DNA of 64,000 nt from Cyanobium sp. N.Huapi 1H5 (GCF_024345535.1 NZ_JAGQBH010000001.1:496001-560000); one strand, 5' to 3'. Counted from the stretch's first letter, positions 51,070 through 59,293 are shown. The notes: generated from the sequence alone by a model not told the origin. Program-made: numbers and translations.

Positions 51070-52422
51070 TTAAGGCGCCCTTCTACACACACTGGGAATT
51101 AAACAGTAGAAGGCATCGTGATACCATCTTTTCGATCCCTTGTCGTCATCCGTCGCCGTTTGCGATTGGAGGGTCCGCATGACCCCTTTGTCAATGGCCA
51201 ACTCAGCAGTTATAGTCGAAAGGTCCTTGTCTCCCAAAACAGTTGGCTCCTCCGTCGCGTACGGTTCCTCCCATGGCAGACGTAGAGGCTGGAACAGTGA
51301 TACTGCTACAACCTTTTCGAGCCTGCCCCTAATTCTACGAATAAACACATATTGCCTGTTCTCATTATATACAGCATTGCGCAAACTCTTAACAGCATAA
51401 ACTTCATTCTTAGGTTCAACATGGTAAAAGTGGCTTGTGGTCTGCTTCACCTGTGGGCAGCTATTGGCTGACAAACCTAGTTGCTTATCAGGTTCATAAA
51501 ACTTAGCTCCACTTAACATTGATCCCGTAAAGTCAGCGCCCATTAGGCGTGTACAAACAAGGGTAGCCCTAAACAAGGATGCATCCTCAAGGTTTGCATC
51601 AATAAGAGAAGATCTTTCGATTTTAGCGTCGCTGAGGTTGGCGCCCTTTAGATTTGCGCCGATCATACTGGTACGCACTAGATTCGCGCCTTGAAGATTT
51701 GCATATTGAAGGTCAACTCCGTCAAGATTTAGGCCTTCCAAGTCGGCTCCTTTGAGGTTAGCCCTTGCGAGGCTTCCGCCAGCACCAGCTATTAGACCGC
51801 GACTTTTCCCGTTAGGCAGTGTGTTAAGGCCTGTTGACTGAAGAGATTGGATTACCAGACGTTGTCTACGGGGATCTAGCGACTGAATTGCGATAAATGT
51901 TTTGGCACGTGCGATTGAGAAAGCAGTATCATCTGGATTCCAGTTTCTACAGTTTGTCGTTAAGACTTGGCAATCCCATGGGTCTTCTTCTTTGACAAGT
52001 GACATGATATCCTTAAGATATTCATCCAATAACTTCTGGCGTTCATCGTCAGCCGCCTTATCGATTTCCAGATTTTTTTGAGCAAGAGCGTTCTGAAGAG
52101 AATCTCTCTGAGAAGCACTATTGTAACTATTGGTTATCCAGAGTATCGCCAAAGGCAGCCCAACCAACTGTACTAAATCTAATGCAGTTTTTCCTGGCAG
52201 GCCAGTCTTTTGCCAAAAACAGTGCCAAATGTATCTTGCTCTTGTGAGCTGCCTAAGTTGCCAGTTATGTAACATGTGACCTGCATCTTCCCAATCAGTC
52301 TCAGCGTTGCCATTAATCTCTTTTGCTTCTCGCTTGGACCACAGTCTCTCTGCAAGAAACGCTCTGAGCGCTTTTGAGTATTGTTTGCTACCAGGCTTTT
52401 CCACAGTGTCCTCCACCTGCAC
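51070..52422 (-). CDS. membrane pentapeptide-repeat protein with DUF2934-like start (cassette 4, reversed)
   Basis: 450 residues. Residues about 20-55 (FLAERLWSKREAKEINGNAE, then TDWEDAGHML) resemble DUF2934. A membrane helix follows near 80-97, then a charged linker. Residues about 210-300 are a pentapeptide-repeat helix with repeats such as ANLKG, ADLEG, LNLDG, ANLQG, ANLKG and ANLED. The C-terminal 140 residues match nothing recognised. The gene is opposite in direction to the other cassettes, so it must use its own promoter. About 150 bases between its stop and attC3 hold nothing recognised. Confidence 0.75.
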   Translation of the reverse strand: MQVEDTVEKPGSKQYSKALRAFLAERLWSKREAKEINGNAETDWEDAGHMLHNWQLRQLTRARYIWHCFWQKTGLPGKTALDLVQLVGLPLAILWITNSYNSASQRDSLQNALAQKNLEIDKAADDERQKLLDEYLKDIMSLVKEEDPWDCQVLTTNCRNWNPDDTAFSIARAKTFIAIQSLDPRRQRLVIQSLQSTGLNTLPNGKSRGLIAGAGGSLARANLKGADLEGLNLDGVDLQYANLQGANLVRTSMIGANLKGANLSDAKIERSSLIDANLEDASLFRATLVCTRLMGADFTGSMLSGAKFYEPDKQLGLSANSCPQVKQTTSHFYHVEPKNEVYAVKSLRNAVYNENRQYVFIRRIRGRLEKVVAVSLFQPLRLPWEEPYATEEPTVLGDKDLSTITAELAIDKGVMRTLQSQTATDDDKGSKRWYHDAFYCLIPSVCRRAP

Positions 52423-52552
52423 CGGGCAATACTTCTACGGAAACCACATAGCCTGCCTTTCGCTTTGTATTTCTTAATCAGCAGTGCACGTTGGATCTAT
52501 GTACGCAGCAGATAGTCTTGAGATTCAAAGTAGACTCTATTGCTAGGAAACC

Positions 52553-52637
52553 CTCCAACAACCAGATGCAGAAGACGGGAGCACAGTCTGGGGCCAATGC
52601 CGAGGTTGCTGCCCGCTTCTGATCTGGAGCGTTATAC
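52553..52637 (+). other. attC4 (end of cassette 4)
   Basis: 85 bases: R'' CTCCAAC (52553-52559), R' GTTATAC (52631-52637). CCAGAT...CAGAAG pairs with CTTCTGATCTGG. R'' differs by one base from the complement of the cassette start (GTTGGCG). Belongs to the attC1/5/8 family. Confidence 0.8.
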
Positions 52638-52772
52638 AGACCAGGCTAGCTAGACATGAAACGCGACATTCGAAGTGGCCATCAGGAAATTCAGATATCT
52701 GCGACTCTCCATACGGCTACTCCACGCATAGTGAGGATATGCTATTAATCGTCAGACGAAGGGAGTGCCTAA

Positions 52773-53306
52773 ATGGCTGACAGTAAGACGTGGGCCGATG
52801 TTGCGCATACTGCCGTACAAGTAGGTCTTGCCGCATTGATCGGAGGCGGCTTCACTCTTTTGGCAACCGCCCTAAATACTGATCGACAACGAAAGCAAGA
52901 GTTAGTTAAACGGAGGCTTGAGCTTTTGGAGACTGCCTGCACAGAGATAAACCTCTACTTCGACCAGTTAACTAATGTCAATTCCATTTTACGACGAGAG
53001 CTGAGGAGTCTCGAAGCTGGAAACCCTTTACGATATAAAGACCAGCTAGACAGAAACAAAGCAGAGCTTTTTGAAAGATCCTCGGGGCTGTTTGCAGCTG
53101 AGGCCAAACTCCAGATCCTCAGGGAGAAGTCCTGCACAGAGATCTATCGAAAGTTCTTTTCGGCGAATGCCGCCTATGCAGATGTAGCTACCATCGGCAA
53201 TGAAAGCTGCACCATTGAGATTCTTCATCAGAGGTTTCAAAAGATTGTTGCCGCACGAGACGAGCTTCTAGATGCTCTTGGTCGTGCATACACTCGAAGT
53301 GTCTAG
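52773..53306 (+). CDS. membrane-anchored helical protein of unknown function (cassette 5)
   Basis: 177 residues. One N-terminal membrane helix (about 14-33, VGLAALIGGGFTLLATAL), then a charged RQRKQELVKRRLELLE stretch and a long helical, coiled-coil-like cytoplasmic region. No named family recognised. The layout (short N-terminus, one helix, cytosolic coiled coil) is like that of small membrane-tethered effectors or sensors. ATG at 52773, about 140 bases after the preceding attC core, room for its own promoter. Confidence 0.65.
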   Translation: MADSKTWADVAHTAVQVGLAALIGGGFTLLATALNTDRQRKQELVKRRLELLETACTEINLYFDQLTNVNSILRRELRSLEAGNPLRYKDQLDRNKAELFERSSGLFAAEAKLQILREKSCTEIYRKFFSANAAYADVATIGNESCTIEILHQRFQKIVAARDELLDALGRAYTRSV

Positions 53307-53329
53307 CTTAAATGCTCTTGAGCCAAACT

Positions 53330-53413
53330 GTATAACATCAAGATTCAGAAGATGGTAGCAAAGGGCGACACCTATGCCAAGGACAATGTCCGCTTCTGAT
53401 CTTGGCGTTGGGC
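53330..53413 (+). other. attC5 (end of cassette 5)
   Basis: 84 bases: R'' GTATAAC (53330-53336), R' GTTGGGC (53407-53413). Arms ATCAAGATTCAGAAG and CTTCTGATCTTGG pair. R'' exactly complements the GTTATAC that starts cassette 5. attC1/4/8 family. Confidence 0.86.
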
Positions 53414-53511
53414 AGCCAAAGGGAAGAATCAGGTCTTTCCCCTGTGTAAGATCAGCCTAACAATCAAATTTGAAGCGTCGGCTGCTTCCATCCTCTCAGA
53501 TTCAATTTACA

Positions 53512-54393
53512 ATGACAGCTTCACCCATTTCCAATTTCAGCAGTCTGTTAGAAATTGCATTTGGCATGAATGCAGTTTCAGGAGTTATACAAGTGCGAGT
53601 CAAGGACGATTATGCGCTTCTCAGACAACATCTTTCATCCGCCGCTTCAGAGTACTGTGATGAATCGGAAGGAGAATCGACCTCAGTAAGAGACTTACTT
53701 ACCAAGGTAAGTCGTAGATTCAGCAAAAGACTAGAAGGTGCTAGCCAAGCCTGCTCAGCATTAGTGATAGCTTTTTGCATCATATCCTTGTTTCTGCTTT
53801 TGCTGTCAAGTCTTAACCCTTCATGTTCAATAGGTAACATGGCTACGGCCACGATTGTCTCATTGCTTATTACAGGTCCTATCCTTATCTTGGCAATATT
53901 TATAGTGCTCTCAAAGGCAAACGCGATAAATGCAATAAATCAGGTTCAAAGGATCTGTTTCGAGCTGGAATCGAGTTGCCTTCATCCAAGCGGAGTGATT
54001 TCCATGAAGAGGATTGGAGAGAGAGTAGGTATCAGCATGCCAAGTCATGATAAAGGAGTGCTCGATCGCTTAGCCGCATGGCTTGCTGGGGTGCGAACAA
54101 TTAAAGTGAATATGAGCGAGATCGAGCCCGAGGTGGCCAACCTCTTAAAAACGGAAGGCAAGGAGTTCACAGAAGAGAATGCATATGAAGGAGTTTCAAA
54201 GGCCATGGGATTTCTTTTTCTGCTATATGAGAAGGAAAAACGCTCGCCCGGATCAATGCTCAGGTTCTCAGGAAATGGGAAGGATATCGACATTCCCATA
54301 AGTAAAATAATCGACGGAATAGCTCATGGCAAGGATCCTGCTGAGATCTTATCCCTTGACAATCCTGAATCAGATGAAAGTACTAGAATCTAG
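53512..54393 (+). CDS. two-helix membrane protein of unknown function (cassette 6)
   Basis: 293 residues from the ATG at 53512 (a TTG 14 codons upstream is possible). A soluble N-terminal region (about 1-75) is followed by two membrane helices (about 80-105 and 112-135), then a large cytosolic C-terminal region rich in charged residues. No family recognised. Lower GC than the host. The two helices with cytosolic domains on both sides recall membrane sensor proteins, but no function can be stated. Confidence 0.6.
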   Translation: MTASPISNFSSLLEIAFGMNAVSGVIQVRVKDDYALLRQHLSSAASEYCDESEGESTSVRDLLTKVSRRFSKRLEGASQACSALVIAFCIISLFLLLLSSLNPSCSIGNMATATIVSLLITGPILILAIFIVLSKANAINAINQVQRICFELESSCLHPSGVISMKRIGERVGISMPSHDKGVLDRLAAWLAGVRTIKVNMSEIEPEVANLLKTEGKEFTEENAYEGVSKAMGFLFLLYEKEKRSPGSMLRFSGNGKDIDIPISKIIDGIAHGKDPAEILSLDNPESDESTRI

Positions 54394-54411
54394 TACACGT
54401 TTTTTATTGCT

Positions 54412-54502
54412 ACCCAACAAGCCCCTCGAGTGGACATGCCACCACCAGCGCTCTGCTGCGCACCCCACACTCTTTGCCTGCAACTCATGGGCAGCGTTAG
54501 CT
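54412..54502 (+). other. attC6 (end of cassette 6)
   Basis: 91 bases: R'' ACCCAAC (54412-54418), R' GTTAGCT (54496-54502). CGAGTGGACATGCC pairs imperfectly with the TGCCTGCAACTCATGGGCAG arm. R'' has one mismatch to the complement of GTTGGGC, which starts cassette 6. attC2/9/11 family. Confidence 0.83.
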
Positions 54503-54552
54503 GCACAGGAAGGCCGAGGTCGGTATCGTTGATGTGATGGTGGCGCTTTCGG

Positions 54553-54786
54553 ATGACGACAATCCTCAGAAGCGGTCCATATAGGGTCTACTTCTACAGT
54601 CACGAGCCAAACGAGCCTCCCCATGTTCATGTCGACAGAGATAAGGCGTCTTGCAAAGTCTGGCTTGTTCCTGTGGCACTGTCCTCAAGCCTTGGTTTCA
54701 GCGCCAGAGAGCTGCGTGAAATTGAACGGCTGGTCAGCTTGAACAGAGCTATCCTGCTGAAAGCATGGGAGGAGTTTCATGGCTAA
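54553..54786 (+). CDS. DUF4160 protein (cassette 7, putative toxin-antitoxin pair)
   Basis: 77 residues with the DUF4160 pattern: RSGPYRVYFYSHEPNEPPHV, HVDRDKASCKVWL and a C-terminal helix FSARELREIERLVSLNRAIL ending LKAWEEFHG. Its stop overlaps the DUF2442 gene by 8 bases. DUF4160-DUF2442 pairs are common in bacteria and are listed as putative toxin-antitoxin modules; which partner is toxic is not established. Placement in an integron fits a stabilising toxin-antitoxin cassette. Confidence 0.8.
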   Translation: MTTILRSGPYRVYFYSHEPNEPPHVHVDRDKASCKVWLVPVALSSSLGFSARELREIERLVSLNRAILLKAWEEFHG

Positions 54787-55039
54787 CCCTGGTGAGCAGG
54801 TCACTGACGTTGCGTTGACAGAAGACAGGCTGATCGTCGACCTGGCTGACGGTCGTTCTATCTCGGTACCGTTGGCTTGGTTCCCAAGGCTTCTACATGC
54901 AACCTCCCAGGAGCGTGACAACTGGGAGATTGCAGGGGCTGGCTACGGAATCCACTGGCCAGATGTTGATGAGGATTTAAGTGTGGAAGGCCTGCTTCGA
55001 GGTGCGCCAGCGCCCCAGGCAAAGGCTCTGGTCAGCTAA
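54779..55039 (+). CDS. DUF2442 protein (cassette 7, putative toxin-antitoxin partner)
   Basis: 86 residues: TDVALTEDRLIVDLADGRSI, VPLAWFPRLLHATSQER and GYGIHWPDVDEDLSVEGLL, the classical DUF2442 signature. Overlaps the DUF4160 gene by 8 bases and ends inside the attC7 R'' core. Expected to act with its neighbour. Confidence 0.82.
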   Translation: MANPGEQVTDVALTEDRLIVDLADGRSISVPLAWFPRLLHATSQERDNWEIAGAGYGIHWPDVDEDLSVEGLLRGAPAPQAKALVS

Positions 55040-55123
55040 CACCGCCATGCACCTGAGCCGCCGCCGTAACGTTATACTCTTCGCCGCGCAAACCTTGCGG
55101 CCAGGTGATAGCGAGCGTTAGCT
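55034..55123 (+). other. attC7 (end of cassette 7)
   Basis: 90 bases: R'' AGCTAAC (55034-55040), R' GTTAGCT (55117-55123), perfectly complementary. Inner arms CACCTGAGCCGC and GCGGCCAGGTG pair. Not obviously in either of the two main attC families. Confidence 0.85.
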
Positions 55124-55347
55124 GGCTTCGTTTAAAGCCATAACACTTCACCTTCGCTGATATCTATGCCTGCAATAGAGTATGGATGCGCCTTAGTATT
55201 TGCTTGAGATGATCTCTAGTATGTGAAAGTCATCCACAGAAATTCTTTGTGCTGACAGCCATCTAGACATTGGATTGAATTGGGCAAATCTATCTGCCAA
55301 ATGCTAAAGTGATAATTGCTACTCAATTCTCTGAATTAAAATCCAAT

Positions 55348-55701
55348 ATGAAGGTAGAGATTCTCGTTGCTCTCATTACTGCCGTAGTCTCAATTGGGCT
55401 CGCAGTTCTTAGCGCTTATGTAACATCGAGATCACAAGTAAAGCAACTGGAAAGACAGTTTTTGCTTGATTACAAAGCGGAACGAGTGGTTCGTCGGCTC
55501 TTGGAGCATCCGAAATGGAGGCTCAGAACATTTGCGGCTATCAAGTATCACGTTGCAGGTTTTGAGGACAATGAGCTTCGACGTATTTTAATTCGGGTTG
55601 GTGCCATTAGGTTTGAGGATGACCAGAACATTGAAATATGGGGTCTTATGACTAGAAATCAGGACCTGATTGATTCCGAGGTTGGAACTAGTGATTTTTA
55701 G
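55348..55701 (+). CDS. single-helix membrane protein of unknown function (cassette 8)
   Basis: 117 residues from the ATG at 55348 (a GTG 13 codons upstream is possible). One N-terminal membrane helix (KVEILVALITAVVSIGLAVL) followed by a basic stretch and a small cytosolic domain with LLEHPKWRLRTFAAIKYHVA and DNELRRILIRVGAI, which could be a small helical or winged-helix-like domain. No family recognised. About 230 bases of AT-rich leader precede it and may hold its own promoter. Confidence 0.6.
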   Translation: MKVEILVALITAVVSIGLAVLSAYVTSRSQVKQLERQFLLDYKAERVVRRLLEHPKWRLRTFAAIKYHVAGFEDNELRRILIRVGAIRFEDDQNIEIWGLMTRNQDLIDSEVGTSDF

Positions 55702-55759
55702 CTGACTATCATTAGGTGATGCGTACAGATGATCCCAGAAGACGGTCGTTGTGTTTTCC

Positions 55760-55843
55760 AGCTAACATCAAGATACATAAGACGGGAGCACAGGGTGCCC
55801 TTCCACCACAAGCGAACGCCCGCTTCTGATCTTGGCGTTAGCT
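55760..55843 (+). other. attC8 (end of cassette 8)
   Basis: 84 bases: R'' AGCTAAC (55760-55766), R' GTTAGCT (55837-55843), perfectly complementary. Arms ATCAAGATACATAAGACGGG and CCCGCTTCTGATCTTGG pair. attC1/4/5 family. Confidence 0.88.
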
Positions 55844-55868
55844 GAGTGATCAAGTCACATTTTTCCGC

Positions 55869-57275
55869 ATGACCAAAACGTTTAGCCTAGATCACATCGT
55901 CGATAGTTCCAGATTCACAATCTTACTTGGAAAGAATGGTGCTGGTAAGAGCACACGCATGCGAGAGCTTGACTCCTCGCCGTCATTGAATACTAAATAT
56001 ATCTCCCCGGAAAGGGGAGGCACGCTAAAATACGATCCCAACGTAGACAATAATATTGCCACCAGTCAAGGCTGGTTAGAAAATACTCGGCGACAGAATA
56101 GATTCGAACAGTTCCGACAGCAGAGTGCGGCACAGTTTAGATCTCTAGAGGTCTTGATTCTAAGAGAGATTGAGCGAGATGCTGAGAAACGCAATGACCA
56201 CGCATACACGTTCGACCGTGTTCTCGGACAGATAAACAACCTCTTGCCGGCCATTTGCCTCGTGAGGTCTGACAAGGGCTTTTCAATACAATCAAAAGAC
56301 GGAGTACTAATACCTGAAGAGAATATTTCTAGCGGTGAATCAGAGCTTATAGCTTTGGCCATCGAAGTACTTGTGTTTTCTCGTTCGGAGATGTCCGACA
56401 AGATTTTGCTCCTTGATGAGCCTGATGTTCATTTGCACCCCGATCTTCAGCAAAGGTTTATTGCATTTGTCGAACTCATTGCGATAGAGAAAGAAATTAA
56501 GGTTGTGATATCGACGCATAGTACTGCAATAATCTCGGCTTTCTCTGAAGGTTCAGATCTTGCTATTGTGCCAGTTTCACATAAAGGCCAGTCACAGTTC
56601 GGTTTATTTAGACGATCTAACATATGTGATGAAATACTTCCAATTTTTGGCGCCCACCCGTTATCCAGTATATTTAATCGCAGTCCAGTCGTTCTAGTCG
56701 AGGGTGAGGATGACAAGCGCGTATTAGAGCAGGCAATTCGGTCGAGCAATGGACGACTTAGGTTTTCACCCTGTGTAGTAGGAACAGTTGCTGAATTGAA
56801 CGAGTGGGAAGCTTGGCTAAATCAATTTTTGCCGGTTCTTTATGATGAGCCGAAAGGATACTCGCTTCGTGATCTCGACGACTCTTCACAGTGCGAAATC
56901 GAAGATCTAGGGCTTGTTTGCAGAATCCGTATCAACTGCTATTCAATAGAGAATTTGCTTCTCACCGAAGAGTGCCTTACTTATCACGACTTTACAGAAC
57001 AGAGCTTTATCGCTGAGTGCGTAAAATGGAAGAACCAATTTCCTCTGCATAAGTCTGCGGCCGAAATGTCAACCTTGATTGACAGATTCTGCGATAGAAG
57101 GGCCATTAAAGTTAAAAGCCTAAGGAACATTATTGTCGCACTGCTGGGCACTAACAAGCCGTGGGAGGTTGTCGTGGGCCAGTTAATTGCAAGAGGCATT
57201 GGCAATGGCAATAGTTCAGAGCACTCAGTCAGCCATTACTTGGGAAGCAAGGCAATTGATCAACTCTTCAGCTAA
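55869..57275 (+). CDS. OLD-like ATPase with Toprim domain (cassette 9)
   Basis: 468 residues. The N-terminal ABC-type ATPase has Walker A GKNGAGKST (21-29), signature ISSGESE (153-159), Walker B ILLLDEPDVHLHP (179-191) and a switch His in ISTHSTA. A Toprim-like half follows, with VVLVEGEDDKRVLEQA (acidic Glu/Asp at 278-282) and LRDLDDS (333-339). This is the layout of OLD-family overcoming-lysogenization-defect nucleases, many of which act in phage defence. No UvrD-like or reverse-transcriptase partner is in the cassette, so it is a solitary class-1-like protein. Starts only 31 bases after the attC8 recombination point. Confidence 0.82.
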   Translation: MTKTFSLDHIVDSSRFTILLGKNGAGKSTRMRELDSSPSLNTKYISPERGGTLKYDPNVDNNIATSQGWLENTRRQNRFEQFRQQSAAQFRSLEVLILREIERDAEKRNDHAYTFDRVLGQINNLLPAICLVRSDKGFSIQSKDGVLIPEENISSGESELIALAIEVLVFSRSEMSDKILLLDEPDVHLHPDLQQRFIAFVELIAIEKEIKVVISTHSTAIISAFSEGSDLAIVPVSHKGQSQFGLFRRSNICDEILPIFGAHPLSSIFNRSPVVLVEGEDDKRVLEQAIRSSNGRLRFSPCVVGTVAELNEWEAWLNQFLPVLYDEPKGYSLRDLDDSSQCEIEDLGLVCRIRINCYSIENLLLTEECLTYHDFTEQSFIAECVKWKNQFPLHKSAAEMSTLIDRFCDRRAIKVKSLRNIIVALLGTNKPWEVVVGQLIARGIGNGNSSEHSVSHYLGSKAIDQLFS

Positions 57276-57361
57276 CAAGCCTCTCGAGTGGACAGGCCAC
57301 CATCAACTATCCGCTGCGCCGTCCCAGACTCCTTGCCTGCCACTCAGGGGCAGCGTTAGGT
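57270..57361 (+). other. attC9 (end of cassette 9)
   Basis: 92 bases: R'' AGCTAAC (57270-57276, overlapping the stop codon), R' GTTAGGT (57355-57361). R'' exactly complements the GTTAGCT that starts cassette 9. Arms CGAGTGGACAGGC and GCCTGCCACTC pair. attC2/6/11 family. Confidence 0.88.
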
Positions 57362-57389
57362 TTACTTGAGATCAGGATGGAACATCACG

Positions 57390-57986
57390 ATGATCATTTG
57401 GATTAACGGACCGTTTGGAGTCGGAAAGACCCAGACCGCTTATGAGCTTAACTATCGCATCCCGAACTCAATCGTTGTGGACCCAGAAGAAGTTGGGTTC
57501 TTCCTGCAGAAACAGATACTGCCAGAAAGTAGACTTCCCGATTTCCAGGACTATCCATTGTGGAGAAAGTGGGTGTCGGAACTTCTCCATGAAGCACAGA
57601 ATGACAGAAATCGTGTGGTCATTGTACCGATGACCGTTGTATCAGAGGCCTACTTCCGGCAAATCATCAACCCATTAGACGATGCTGGAATTGTTGTGCA
57701 AGACTTCACCCTGATTGCTAGGAAAGAGACAATCGAAAGACGCCTCAAGAAGCGATTTGATGGTGGGTCCTGGAACTTTCGGCAAATCGACAGGTGTTTG
57801 AGTGGTCTCGAGTCAGATGTTTTTTCAAATAAGATCGACACTGATCGTATGGATCTGTATCAAGTGGTCGACTGCATTTTGAATGAGCTGCCCCCGGAGA
57901 TTGATTCAATTCGCAAAAAGAGTGGTCGTGGCGCAAGATTTATTAGAAGACTCCGTGTCTTCCTTGCTCACATTAGAATCGTTTAG
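57390..57986 (+). CDS. TmrB-like P-loop protein (cassette 10)
   Basis: 198 residues. The P-loop WINGPFGVGKTQTAYEL at the very N-terminus (Walker A residues 7-14) and a DPEEVGFFL segment match the TmrB/shikimate-kinase-like group of P-loop proteins; later residues TLIARKETIERRLKKR fit the family's lid region. TmrB confers tunicamycin resistance by binding the drug; here the ligand is unknown. ATG at 57390 is fixed by the P-loop. Followed after 9 bases by a methyltransferase gene with no attC between, so the cassette carries two genes. Confidence 0.78.
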   Translation: MIIWINGPFGVGKTQTAYELNYRIPNSIVVDPEEVGFFLQKQILPESRLPDFQDYPLWRKWVSELLHEAQNDRNRVVIVPMTVVSEAYFRQIINPLDDAGIVVQDFTLIARKETIERRLKKRFDGGSWNFRQIDRCLSGLESDVFSNKIDTDRMDLYQVVDCILNELPPEIDSIRKKSGRGARFIRRLRVFLAHIRIV

Positions 57987-57995
57987 AAGCTTCTC

Positions 57996-58619
57996 ATGGC
58001 AAGTCTTCCCAGTGCACTAGCTTCTGTTCCATGGAATCACAACTCTCATTATTATGACTTCATCTTATCAAGGCTCCCTGCTTCTAGAGGGAAAGCTCTT
58101 GATGTTGGGTGTGGGAAAGGCGATTTCGCTGTCATGCTGGGTTTCCATTTTGAGGAAGTAGATGCTATCGATCTTGACCAGCGGGCGATCCAGTCTGCCC
58201 GGGAGCATTATGCAGGCCATGACAACGTTAGGTTTCATCTAGATAGCTTCTTGAAATACCAATGTTGCGATAGTCAATATGACTTCATCAGTATGATCTC
58301 GAGCCTCCACCATATGGATCTCGAAATGGCTATTGCAAAAGCAACGCAACTTCTGAGAACAGGAGGTGCAATATTTATACTAGGATGCTATCGTGAGTCG
58401 GGACTTATTGACTTCATCTGCGGTTCTGTTGCGATTCCTGCAAATATGATTTATTGTCTATTCAGAGGCTCAGAAGAGAAAGATGCCATAGAAATGGTAA
58501 CCGTGCCTGCGACGTGCACCATAAGCCAGATCGGGAAGGAGATGCATAGGTTGCTTCCAGGCCACGTATTCAGAAGGCACTTGTTCTGGAGGTATTCAGT
58601 GGAATGGAGAAAAACCTAA
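57996..58619 (+). CDS. class I SAM-dependent methyltransferase (cassette 10)
   Basis: 207 residues. The SAM-binding glycine motif is KALDVGCGKGDFAVMLG (about 33-49), followed by VDAIDLDQRAIQSAREH and the post-II motif FISMISSLHHMDLEMAIAKA, LRTGGAIFILG. Small-molecule methyltransferase of unknown substrate. Second gene of cassette 10, 9 bases after the TmrB-like gene, so the two probably act together, perhaps in antibiotic or toxin modification. Confidence 0.82.
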   Translation: MASLPSALASVPWNHNSHYYDFILSRLPASRGKALDVGCGKGDFAVMLGFHFEEVDAIDLDQRAIQSAREHYAGHDNVRFHLDSFLKYQCCDSQYDFISMISSLHHMDLEMAIAKATQLLRTGGAIFILGCYRESGLIDFICGSVAIPANMIYCLFRGSEEKDAIEMVTVPATCTISQIGKEMHRLLPGHVFRRHLFWRYSVEWRKT

Positions 58620-58679
58620 CTCCAAGTTCGACGCCGACAGCCTGGCTTCGCCATGCTGCGGGTCAACTTGGAGTTCGAA
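58614..58679 (+). other. attC10 (end of cassette 10)
   Basis: Short 66-base site: R'' ACCTAAC (58614-58620), R' GTTCGAA (58673-58679). Arms TCCAAGTT and AACTTGGA form the hairpin. The R'' exactly complements the GTTAGGT that starts cassette 10, and R' exactly complements the TTCGAAC that ends cassette 11, so the boundary is well supported. A GTTAGGC farther on (58748) is not used as boundary. Confidence 0.8.
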
Positions 58680-58757
58680 GGATCGCAGGTGAAGTCGGCT
58701 TACGCCGTGCCGACAGTTGTGACATACTAATCGATAAGGACTTGCCAGTTAGGCCTT

Positions 58758-59126
58758 ATGCACTCTGCAGATCTTGCTGAACTCCAAAGAATAGATGCAA
58801 GGTTGAGGGATCTTCACGCTTCTCTTTGTAGACAAAAAGTTGAGATGCTCAATTCCTTAGGCGTGATCGTCGAGGAAAGGCTTTCAAGTCCTATGGATGT
58901 TGCAAAAGTTGCAGAGCTCAACGAGAAGCTTTCGCACATTGAAGCAATGCAAGAGGAGGTCTATCGGAAGTGGCAACAACCTAGAGATGCTGAGGTAGAG
59001 CTTGAGTTAGATCAACTGAAGAGGGGTAGTGGCAATTCAGATCGGGTGTACGGAACGGGAGAGAGGGGCGGAAACTATGAGGTCCGAATCTCAAAAAAGG
59101 GATCTGTCTTCAAGCGATACATCTAA
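58758..59126 (+). CDS. hypothetical helical protein (cassette 11)
   Basis: 122 residues, charged and mostly helical, with a coiled-coil-like segment (about 5-80) and a short basic end SKKGSVFKRYI. No family recognised. Only gene in its cassette; about 170 bases after its stop contain nothing recognisable before attC11. Confidence 0.5.
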   Translation: MHSADLAELQRIDARLRDLHASLCRQKVEMLNSLGVIVEERLSSPMDVAKVAELNEKLSHIEAMQEEVYRKWQQPRDAEVELELDQLKRGSGNSDRVYGTGERGGNYEVRISKKGSVFKRYI

Positions 59127-59293
59127 TCAAAAGACTACACTCAGGTGATCGCAGCCAAAGCTTCGAATCCATCTCGAAGGTTGCTCTGCCCTGGGTTTAA
59201 AGTTGAGCGCTCTTGTCAGATAGGAGGTAAAGCTTCCCTGAGTCCTACTCGTGTGGCAGATGTCCGCAGGCGGTACCTGTTTTGAAGCGACAC

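Noticed and set aside
58748-58754. GTTAGGC as the R' core of attC10, which would make a 141-base site
   Set aside because: The cassette-11 end core TTCGAAC complements GTTCGAA at 58673, not this sequence, and the 66-base site already forms a good hairpin.
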